A DNA stretch of 64,000 nucleotides from NCBI GenBank assembly GCA_029844215.1, contig CM056728.1:59807789-59871788 (forward strand), in the 5' to 3' direction. The DNA is from Przewalskia tangutica (Eukaryota > Streptophyta > Magnoliopsida > Solanales > Solanaceae). Positions 55,862 through 64,000 of the stretch are shown here, in pieces. A program made the translations under genes and the position numbers. The notes below the pieces were generated by a model. It searched no databases, was not told the DNA's origin, and was given only the letters and a program-made list of their open reading frames with translations. Position 1 is the stretch's first letter. Each line of letters begins with the position of its first letter.

Positions 55862-56197
55862 GATTCTTTATCGAGTCCCATGGGATGGGCCGAGACACGT
55901 ATTCCACCTGGTTCTTTATCGAGTCCCATGAGATGGGCCGAGACACGTATTCCACCTGGTTCTTTATCGAGTCCCATGAGATGGGCCGAGACACGTATTC
56001 CACATGATTCTTTATCGAGTCCCATGAGATGGGCCGAGACACGTATTCCACCTGATTCTTTATCGAGTCCCATGAGATGGGCCGAGACACGTATTTCACC
56101 TGATTCTTTATCGAGTCCCGCCGATGGGCCGAGACACGATTTCACCGATTCTTTATCGAGTCCCATGGGATGGGCCGAGACACGTATTCCACATGAT
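55862..56197 (+). repeat. 48-bp minisatellite, 7 copies (G LTR)
   Basis: Units start GATTCTTTATCGAGTCCCAT and contain GATGGGCCGAGACACGTATT, at about 55862, 55910, 55958, 56006, 56054, 56102 and 56148. Five units are nearly identical, the sixth has lost bases. Because 48 is a multiple of three, open frames run through it on both strands; these are by-products. Confidence 0.95.
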
Positions 56198-56787
56198 TTA
56201 TACCTAGATCAGCGGAGGAAGGAGTTCCACGTACGAGGATGACTTTGAGGGCGTGAGTCCCCGACTTGACATGACTACTTTTATGTTGTAAACTGTAGTT
56301 TGTTATCATACATGTCTCCTGTTTTATATAGACTGTCATGATTTCGTTTACAGTATTTCAGCCACATACTTGGTACATGTCAGATCGACTCCTTCGGGCT
56401 GCGTTCATGCCGCAGTCGAGGTACATCGGTTGTGGATCCTCGCCATGTGATCACGAGTTCAGCGTGTTAGGAAGCCCGCTTTTCTGAGGCTTATCTTTTG
56501 GTATGTTACCGAGTCAGAGGTTCTGTACATTCGGGGTATGGCGGGCCCCGTCCGTCATAGTTGTTGTCACTTCAGAGGTGCATAGTAATGCTGTTGTGGC
56601 GAGTTTGTAAAAAGGATAACTGTCGGGTTTTTATGTATATATACGTATGCAACCGCTTTGGTTGGCCTGTTTATTTATCATGTCTCTTGTTTCATGTTTA
56701 TGTTTTTATTTCCGTGATTTTCTCGATGTTGTATCACGAGGGTGCCCGGTAGGCACGATCCACGGCCCGGTTCGGTCGTGACAAAAG

Positions 56788-56801
56788 TGGTATCGTGAGC
56801 G
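56788..56801 (+). other. Primer binding site of element G (altered)
   Basis: TGGTATCGTGAGC, the iMet complement with a change and an extra base at the CAG core. Confidence 0.75.
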
Positions 56802-56987
56802 ATTAGTCCTCGGAAAGTGTCTACACCGTATCTAGCAGAGTCTTGATTATCGATGTATTTGGCACCACATCTATAATCGTGAGGCCGCAGATATCTAGGA
56901 TTGGTTTCCATTCTTCTCACTCTGAGATCGTGCCTTAGAGCGGTGTTATAAGTTGGTCTCCCTCGGGCGTATTCTTATGTACCAGTT

Positions 56988-57311
56988 ATGCCTCCGCGCA
57001 AGGCAACCAGGGCCCAGATGGGCAAGGCAGCAGAGGGAGCTGCGAGTAGAACACAGAGGGTTACGAGAGCACAGGCCTGGTCATTACCTGAGATAGTACT
57101 TCAGACGACGAGTTTTATGACGCCGCTAGCCCCAGCAGAGTTTAGAGCGACAACAGTTTCTACGGAGGCCACGATACCTGAGCCTCCAGTTCCACGGCTA
57201 GGAGCCGAGGATATGAGTTACAAAGAGATGGCCCAGTTACTAGATGGGGTCATGGAAGGTGTGAACCTTAGAATATTATACGTGGAGACCTTAGATGCGA
57301 GGCCGTCTTGA
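56988..57311 (+). pseudogene. Gag N-terminus of element G, rest deleted
   Basis: The ATG at 56988 opens a 107-codon frame: MPPRKATRAQMGKAAEGAAS, then RVTRAQAWSLPEIV and RLGAEDMSYKEMAQLLDGV. This is an undamaged basic Gag N-terminus. At about 57245-57258 it passes into the non-coding tail (GGTGTGAACCTTAGAATATT), so capsid and nucleocapsid are gone and the last 20 or so codons are accidental. With its open N-terminus but no functional domain, this copy depends entirely on helper proteins. Confidence 0.85.
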
Positions 57312-58091
57312 GTAAAAGATTTATTACGATTGACCTTTGTCGGAGTACATAGTATACGAGGGGTAAAATCTTGTGATAAGTCCCTGAGTGGTGTGAATTA
57401 TAAGAGGGTAGTTGAGCTAAGAAGACCACTAGGTTTTCGTGACTTGATTAGTGAGATTTCTCCGGATCGGGGGAAACAAGAGTTTTGGCGCGGTTATGGG
57501 TCGGGTTGAGGACCATTCGCGGGTCAACCCGTAGCCCGGAATGTGGTGGGGTCAGTTCAAGGTGGTCCCTCCAGGTGGTAGGGTCACGAGGGTGCTAGGC
57601 CCAGGTTTAGGTAACCATCGTACGGGTTCGTGGATGCGTTCGACCAGAATCGGATCGTGAGGGCCGGGGATGGCCTTTGTGGGAATTGAAACTAGTGAGA
57701 TGACCAAGTTTGGAGGTAGTGACTCCAAGGTTTTGGAAATTGAAGCGAGGACTGAAGCGTGGTACGTATACTGGAAAGAGTTCGGGTGTTCGAGAAGTGT
57801 ACGACAAGTAAGGAAAGAAGTGAATGTGTGCTAAGAGATGGAAGTGATCATGTTTTTGAAGTAAAGGTGCGAGGAGAGTATCCATTGGACCAGGAGTGAG
57901 AGTTAGTGTTGTTTTACATCTTAGAGGTGATTCCTCGTTAGTTTGGATTTGGGTTTCGCGCGTATGTGATATTATGGCCATGTGTGGCATAATTGGTTTT
58001 GTAAAGTATAGTAGTGAAGACTATACCGGCGCATGTATGTTTGGAGACTTAGAAGGAACATTCGGGACGAATGTTTCTAAGGGGGGAAGAA
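57312..58091 (+). other. G interior tail, hairpin 58057-58075, polypurine tract
   Basis: Same tail as A, C and E, without integrase. The AACATTCG / CGAATGTT inverted repeat is at 58057-58075 and AAGGGGGGAAGAA at about 58079-58091 leads into the 3' LTR. Confidence 0.8.
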
Positions 58092-59049
58092 TGTTATACC
58101 CCGTAGTTCCAGGGTATATATGTGAGGATATACGTACGAGAATACGACAGAAATTTTGGAAAGAAAGAAAGATGTGATTTTTCGACGGAAAAGTTTCCGG
58201 GTTTTGTGAAGGAAAAAGGTTCGTTGATGGGAATTGGATTCCCAGATTTGGTATTTGGGCTTCTTGAATTATATTAGAATTATGGAATTTTATTTCCGGA
58301 ATTGGTCACGTGGGCCCACGGGTGAAATTTACGGTTTTGTGGGGCCCACTTTGTTTTCGAGATTTTGGCCATTAGGGATATTTTCGGAAGATGAAATATT
58401 TTGGACGAGTAGGAGGGCGACACGTGTCACCCCCCTAGGTGGCTTGTTGGCCGAAATCCCTTGACAAGTGGCAAGACAAGTGGCCTTGTCTTGCAAGATA
58501 TTTTTAGTTGGACAAGTGGCTTGTGGGGCCCACACACACTTGTCCCCAATCTCAACCACACGCTTGCCTTCATCCTAGCCCTTGGTTGTCCTATATATGC
58601 ACCCTTTGTTGATGAAATCTTGCACACTTAGATATTTCAAGACTTGAGAAAGATGTTCATCTCCCTCCCTCTCTCCTAGCTCTCGTCGAACACCCCCCCT
58701 CTCTAACCTAACCTTGTCCAATAATTCCTAAACTCTTAAGTGTTCTTCCCTAGTGTATTAGGAAGACTCTTACCCAAAAGTTGGAAAAGATTTCACCCCC
58801 TAGCCTCAAAAAGGCCACCTTGGCCGAGAGCTCTTGTAAGGGAAACCTAAGTGTTCTTCACTTGTTTGAGTTGGTTCTTGAAGAGATGATGGTTAGGAGC
58901 TTCTTAGGGTGATTTGTGGTGGTTTGTAACATAAAGATTGGAGCTAAGACTTGCTTGGAACGACATTAAGTTCTTGGATAATTTTGGGCTATTTGAGGTA
59001 GTGAATCTTAAACCTCTTTGTGAATTGGTCATTATACATATATTGTAAG
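58092..59049 (+). repeat. 3' LTR of element G, truncated
   Basis: First 958 bp only, ending ATATATTGTAAGT. Next base on is the gag of H. Differs from the 5' copy by a 15-bp insertion/duplication near 58465-58480 and a few changes around the G-box. Confidence 0.9.
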
Positions 59050-59602
59050 TCCACGACCGGGGACAGAGAATATGGATTGCAAAGAGGCGACCCTGTTACT
59101 AACTATGGATTTGGCTACCAGAGAATATACCAATGTACCGCAAGTATTGATGACTATCTAAGAGAGGATTGTGCAAGAGTAATTCTTCAGTTAGGCTTGA
59201 GCATAGCCTGTGTACGGGCTGATGCGCAGCAGGCCGAGAGACGTAGAGATCAACGGGTTAACGAAGGACAGCAGAAGAGGGCCAGAGCAGCAAGGTCCTT
59301 TGGTAACTTTCAAGGTGAATTGCCTCACCAGCAGATTAGATATGCACCTCCGCGGCAGAGTGGTCCTCCGCGTGGTTCGGGACGCTCGGTATGTAGGAGT
59401 TGGTCGAGCTCGTGACTTCCGGCTCACGCTGCGACATGTGTCATTCCGGGGAATGTCGTCTTTTTGTTGGTGCTCGTTGTACCTACGACCGTCAGGGTCT
59501 GATGTCGAAAGGGTGTCCTAGTAGGAGGACTTAGCCTTCAGGATCGGTGGGTAGTTCGTTACCTTCCTTAGCTATGCGCGCTCTACAGGCGTGATTGATT
59601 AG
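59050..59602 (+). pseudogene. Gag of element H, 5' truncated
   Basis: Starts in the codons for PRPGAE (CCACGACCGGGGACAGAGAA), continues through LREDCARVILQLGLSIACVR and RAARSFGNFQGELP, and ends at TAG 59600-59602. Most of capsid is missing between REY and the DDYL block (about 59120-59135), at the same place as in D. The knuckle region is decayed: the CCHC motif has lost two residues (CTYDRQGLMSKGC). Confidence 0.78.
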
Positions 59603-60130
59603 AACGACATAGGGGAGTGAAGCAGTAGATTCAGGTATATCTTTAACCCTCTAGGGATTAGTATGCGTGATAAGGTGAGCATACCTTAAGTGTTATATTC
59701 TGATAGCATTGTGTAAATTGTGATTAGAAATCTTGGTTAGTTAACCGAGTAAGATTTGGGGGATAGAGAAGGTGTGAGCCTTAGAGTTTTATACGTAGAG
59801 ACCTTAAAGGTAAGGCCATCTCGAGTAAAGGTGTAGTGTTATGTTTGATCCTTATCGGAGTGCATAGTGCACGTGAGATATATTGTGTGATAAGTCCCTG
59901 AGTGGTGTGGAATGAAAGAGGGTAGTTGAGCTAAGAAGACCGCTAGGTTTTCGTAACGTGATTAGCGAAATTGTTCCGGATCGGGGAGCTAGTGTTTTGC
60001 GCGAGAGTGGGTCGGGTTGAGGCCATGCGGTCAACCCGCGACCTGTTTTATGGTGGGGTCAGTTTGTGGTGGTCCCGCCTTGTGGTAGGGTCACGAGGGT
60101 GTTAGGCCCAAGTTTAGTTAACCAGCGTAC
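59603..60130 (+). other. H interior between gag and integrase tail
   Basis: Family tail (TATCTTTAACCCTCTAGGGA, GATCGGGGAGC, GTCACGAGGGTG). No coding signal. Confidence 0.65.
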
Positions 60131-60710
60131 GAGTTCGTGGATGCGTTCAACCAGTAGTCGGGCTGATGGGGGCAGCCCATCGTGTTCTTCGGTCAGGTCC
60201 GTTTACTCGGCAGAGGATTATGCGAGATAATCGTATCAGAAAGGTTGTAAGGCTGCACGGGGTGCCTACCTTCACCTTATGACAGACAGTGGAGCCCAGG
60301 GTTCGGCTGTTTCTTTTTCTAGAGGTTTTACCAGGCAGGGTTAGGAACTCAGGTAAGTCTCCGTATCGTATTCATCCCCGCCGGTGTTTGGATTTGAGGG
60401 TAGTTGTGGGATTGTTGTCTCGTGGAGGAGTGTTTAAGCTACCATTTCAGTGTTCGGATGTCGCCTTATGAAGCCTTGTAGGGGCGGAAGTGTAAGTTGC
60501 CGGTCGATTGGTTCGATGTTGGCAAGGTTCAGATAGTTGGTTCAGGCTTGTTCCAGCAGTCTGTGGATAGAGTGAAGCTTGTCTAGAAGAGGTTATTGGC
60601 AGCTCAGAGAAATCGTGCGGATAATCGGCGACGACGCTTAGAGTTCAGGTTGACGGTCGGTCTTCTTGAAGGTACCACCCCGGAAGGGTGTGACGAGGGT
60701 TGGAAACTGA
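60131..60710 (+). pseudogene. Integrase C-terminal remnant (H)
   Basis: Matches the F remnant in order but with more damage: VYSAEDYAR near 60200, a TRQG/LGTQ block near 60330, the PYEALYGR region near 60460 (TATGAAGCCTTGTAGGGGCG, with a stop), then WFDVGKVQIVG and a QLRE end near 60600. It ends at the GGTACCACCCCGGAAGGGTG point also present in F, and lacks the GPY/F module. Confidence 0.72.
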
Positions 60711-61050
60711 AGCAGTAACAGAAATGTGGTAAGTTATGAGAAAGAGTTCGAGTGTACGAGAAGTGGCACGCAGTAAGGGGAGAAGCGAGCATGTGTTGAG
60801 AACATAGATGTGATCATTTCGTATGTTAAGAAAAGGGTGCTAAGGGAGTATCTTTTAACCCTTGGGTGGGAGTTTTGTGATATTAGAGGTGTTTCCTCGT
60901 GGACTTGGATGAAAGTATTTGCGCGGGTGTTTCTGTGGCCAAGTGTGGCAGGATTGTTCTCGTAAGTATAGTGGTAAGACTATACCGGCGCGCGTTTGTT
61001 TTGAGACTTAGAAGGAACATTCAGGACGAATGTTTCTAAGGAGGGGAGAA
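60711..61050 (+). other. H interior end with hairpin and polypurine tract
   Basis: Tail as in E and G (GAGTGTACGAGAAG, ACTATACCGGCGCG), then the inverted repeat and purine tract described under element H. Confidence 0.75.
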
Positions 61051-61457
61051 TGTTATACCCCGTATTTCCAGAGTATATACGTAAGGACGTACGTAGAAAA
61101 GTTTGGACTTTAAAGTAGGCTTGGCCGATTTATTTTTGTGCACAACACCCGATTAGAGTCGTTTTTCGACGAAACGTTTTACAAGAATTGCGAAGGGAAA
61201 ATTCCGGCTATGTCATATCTAAATTTTGCGGATTTTTCCGAGAGACGAAACATTTTGGACCAACGAGAGGGCGACACTTGTCACCCTCTCATTGATGGAC
61301 GTTGGGCGGTCAAGGGTGGACAAATTGGTTGGCTTTTTGTCAAGGAGTTGGTAGGATATTTTGTGGTAGATGGATAAGGTGCACATGGATGAATCTTGGC
61401 CCTACACTTGCTTAGCACTTGGCATGATCTTGGCCATTGGTTGGCCTTTGCTTGACC

Positions 61458-61465
61458 TATAAATA
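61458..61465 (+). promoter_or_regulatory. TATA box, H 3' LTR
   Basis: TATAAATA in GACCTATAAATACCCC. Confidence 0.7.
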
Positions 61466-63442
61466 CCCCTCCCTTTGTGAAGACTTCTTCATCCAAAATT
61501 GTGCTAAGTCTTGAAAGCTCTTCTTCCCCCCCCCCCTCTATAGTTCTCGTCCTCCCCCTTGTGAGGCCCCATGGCCGCGCGCCCCTCCTCCCCTTGGCGA
61601 GTACCCCCAGTGGGGTAGGCCGAGGGGTATACACCCCCCCCCTTGTGGTGTTGTCTCGTATATATACCCCCCCCTCTTGGTAGAAATACTCTCAAAAGTA
61701 TTGTTGCTATACCCAAATTACCTTAGCCGTATACCTTGTAGTATTCCAAAGATACCTCTATACGTAGAGCCCAGAAATACTATTATACTTCCCGTCAGTC
61801 ACAAAAACGAAACCCTAAGGAAAATCTCCATAGTTAGTTGGAGTATTAAGTAGAAGTTGGTTAGAACTTCTAAGGGTGGTTTGGAGCGGGTTGGAGCGCA
61901 CGGAGTTGGAGCTAAACGTTGCTCAGGAGCGACATTAAACTTGGATAATTTTGGGCTTACCGAGGTAAATATCTTGTCCCCCTATTGTAATTGGAAATTA
62001 CATGTTGTAGGAATATATAGTTGAAGTATACTATATATAGAACTGAACATAGTCTTGCGGCAATGTCTTTGGACTTAAGCCTGAATTTAAAGAAGAGAAT
62101 TGACAGATTTACATGGATCAGACATAAAGAGACTTGTGTAGTTTGACGGGTAGGGAAGGGCTGCCCAATTTTCCGTAGAATCTTGTATCTAGATTTATTC
62201 TACCGAGTAGTCTAGACTTTGATAGACTTGTATAACCTTTATAGGTCGAATGTTCTGTGAGTAGCATGTGCTACTTGAAAGGTGGACCAGGCTAGCCGGG
62301 TTATAGTCGTGGAGCGATTTGCTTATAGTCGATAATCGTCGCGAGGTATGTGATTCTTCCTATCCTCTTGAGCATGATATTTTAAAAGAATATATATATA
62401 TAGTACGGTAGACGTACGCGTGCTAATTGAACGTAGTTGTACGGCAATGTCTTTTGACTTAAGCCCGAATAATAAGAATCTTGAAGTATTTCAAGAGACT
62501 TAGGAACTGTTTTTGAAAGGAGAGTAATACTTGGTTTTAAAAACTTAAGAGTTATACTAGCTTTATGGGAAGTTAGGTATAACGGCTTAAGAGAGATAAA
62601 ATGAATGATTTATTGATTTTAGAAGTTAAGAGACTTGATCTTAAAAGATAAGAGACTTGACTTAATTAAATTAATATGAATTTTGTGTGAAACCTCATTC
62701 GTGAGTAATGAGTACTTGGTTTTAAAAGGAATAATGTTTCTGATTTCGAAATCGTAATGAGTACCACAAACCAACTGCAGCGTTAATAAAGGGAAATGTT
62801 TTGATTAATGAAGTATTATTAAAACCAAGAGAAACCTCCATCCGCATGTAGAAGCTAAGATGAGACAAAATGATACTATATTTCCTAGATCATGGTCGCT
62901 TAATAAGAGTGATTATGATCTAGAATAACCTACTCACATATAAGGCATATGTTTCTAATTTTGTTTAAAAGAGAATTATATTCGTAAATGAATAAGACTA
63001 TGAACTACTTAAACCTTTCTAAAATAAGAAACGTGAACATTTGAAATTAGGCAAACTTGAACGCTTGGAAAATAATGTTGTTACTTGATTTTACAAAGGG
63101 AAGTGTTTTGTTTACTTAAAAGACAATACCACTCTATTTTATACTACGGTATCAGGTGACTTCGTGAAAGAAACGGATCTTTTAAAGAGTTAATGTATGA
63201 AGTACTTTGGGGATAGATACCCGAACTTGTTAGCATAAAGTACCTTGTGTGAATAACTTGATTGTGTTGGTTTGTGATAACCTTGTAATACTTTCTTGCT
63301 GATTTGATAAGTAAACATGTTAGGATGCTACGTGTGTTAGTATCTCGTGATTGTTATGTAAGGGGGTCATTCTTGTTGTGCTTACGTTGTTAAAAGTTAA
63401 GCCCGTTGTACTGTTATTGTATCACATACCCCCTTGACTTAT

Positions 63443-63740
63443 TATACCGAGGGCTTGCCACCCTTGATGCGGGTCTCTACGGCCTATGCGGTCTGTATGA
63501 CTATGCGGAGCAGCGGTATGCTCCAGGATTGATCATTCCGGGTGTTTTAGCCCGATGCGGGACGCCATGCGCTGCTGGGACTATGCGGTCTTTTGAGACT
63601 ATGCGGGCCGCGGTAGTCCAGCGGATACCGGGGTTTAAGCCGCTCCGACGCGGGTATACCTCAGCGTCTAGGACCGTGATTCGAGGAATACCTCACGCGG
63701 TTCGTGTGACCTATGCGAGTCGCGGTAATTTCTGTGGATA
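63443..63740 (+). repeat. Minisatellite-like array (H LTR)
   Basis: Irregular units with CGATGCGGG, GACTATGCGG and AATACCTCACGCGG parts, related to the F array. The open frame at 63406-63741 arises from it. Confidence 0.65.
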
Positions 63741-64000
63741 GACGCGCACGCTGATACCGCGGGCGAGCGCCGCCGATTACGTGGTGCGGTCTAGAAAGAC
63801 CTCGTGATACGCTTTATGGCATTTTGGTGCGTGGTCTTAGTAGTCGGCTATGCCTTCGCATTTACCCCGCACGGTTCTATTGTGATGACTTTGAGGCGTG
63901 AGTCCTCGACTTGACATGATCGCTTATTTATCAGGAATCGTAGTTCGTTATCATACATTTCTAGTGCTTTTATAGACTACTATGATTTCATTTACGATTT

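Larger units (their letters stand above)
53257..56783 (+). repeat. 5' LTR of element G
   Basis: 3,527 bp, starts TGTTATACCCCGTAGTTCCA, ends GGTCGTGACA. A TATATAT box at 53742-53748. The first 1.4 kb resembles C; from about 54880 on it resembles A and E, including the conserved block (about 55300-55420). The slot holds the 48-bp minisatellite. Confidence 0.91.
53257..59049 (+). mobile_element. Element G: youngest nested insertion, 3' LTR truncated
   Basis: 5' LTR 53257-56783, interior 56784-58091 (1,308 bp, the smallest here), 3' LTR from 58092 but broken at 59049. It lies in F, which lies in E, so it is the latest insertion of the nest. The overlapping 958 bp of its LTRs are almost identical. 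The left duplication candidate is ACTAT (53252-53256); the right one is lost with the break. Confidence 0.87.
59050..61050 (+). mobile_element. Element H: 3' part of a gag/integrase-tail copy
   Basis: Interior sequence entered abruptly in gag, followed by the family tail, an integrase remnant, the hairpin (61016-61034, first arm altered at CAG) and a polypurine tract (GGAGGGGAGAA, about 61040-61050) before the 3' LTR. Its 5' LTR is not in the window. Confidence 0.82.
61051..64000 (+). repeat. 3' LTR of element H, runs off the window
   Basis: Begins TGTTATACCCCGTATTTCCA, the same subtype as the B LTRs. It has the family promoter (TATA box 61458-61465), C runs near 61527 and 61637, the conserved block (about 62775-62890) and a slot minisatellite (63443-63740). 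The U5 end lies beyond 64000. Confidence 0.9.

Noticed and set aside
55843..56242. Open frames of 81-128 codons on both strands with repeated WDSIKN or SSPMRWAETR-like units
   Set aside because: They are generated by the 48-bp minisatellite in the LTR of G. No start context, conservation or domain supports a protein.
61281..61634. 117-codon minus-strand frame
   Set aside because: It crosses the TATA region and C runs of the H LTR; the corresponding stretch in other LTRs is not open.
63406..63741. 111-codon frame at the right end of the window
   Set aside because: It runs through the slot minisatellite of H; no similarity to a known family is apparent.
1..64000. Host genes, tRNA or rRNA genes
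   Set aside because: I found no reading frame or structure outside the retroelements; TGGTATCAGAGC matches are primer sites and not part of tRNA genes.

Overview
The window looks like repeat-dense nuclear DNA of a flowering plant, probably a heterochromatic stretch. The species cannot be read from it. I see no intact host gene, tRNA, rRNA or CRISPR array. Nearly every base belongs to LTR retrotransposons of the Ty3/gypsy superfamily, inserted into one another. No reverse transcriptase, integrase or gag reading frame is intact.

Two kinds of element are present. The oldest host layer, on the minus strand, is a Tat/Ogre-like element (RT, RNase H, second RNase H, protease). It is cut into three pieces (1-2514, 11937-12293, 21226-22140) by two complete insertions: element A (2520-11931, plus strand, TSD GGGGT) and element B (12299-21220, minus strand, TSD AATGG). 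The protease end of the Tat piece is fused in frame to an Athila-type gag/protease piece.

The second kind is one family with very long LTRs (about 3.1-3.8 kb), TG...CA ends, a tRNA-iMet primer site just after the 5' LTR, and a short interior (about 1.3-3.2 kb) that codes only for a Tekay/Del-type Gag. Pol is missing, apart from integrase tails in two copies. A and B belong here. From 22401 to 64000 the family is stacked: a minus-strand LTR fragment J (22401-23903) is entered by C (from 23904); C's interior is followed by an LTR start I (29590); I is entered by D (30042); D carries a reverse solo LTR (33506-35785, TSD TGTTT) in its gag and is entered by E (37210); E's 3' LTR is entered by F (46850); F's interior is entered by G (53257). 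G's 3' LTR breaks off at 59049 and joins the gag of H, whose 3' LTR (61051 on) leaves the window. The 3' halves of C, D, E and F are not seen.

The elements would depend on full-length relatives elsewhere for reverse transcriptase and integrase. What the family keeps is LTR promoter, PBS, Gag, a hairpin before the polypurine tract, and the tract. Its most distinctive trait is a fixed place in the LTR, upstream of U5, that holds a different minisatellite in different copies. Many differences between LTR pairs sit at CAG/CTG/CCGG sites and look like small indels, so consensus error at methylated CHG sites should be considered before frameshifts or LTR ages are trusted.
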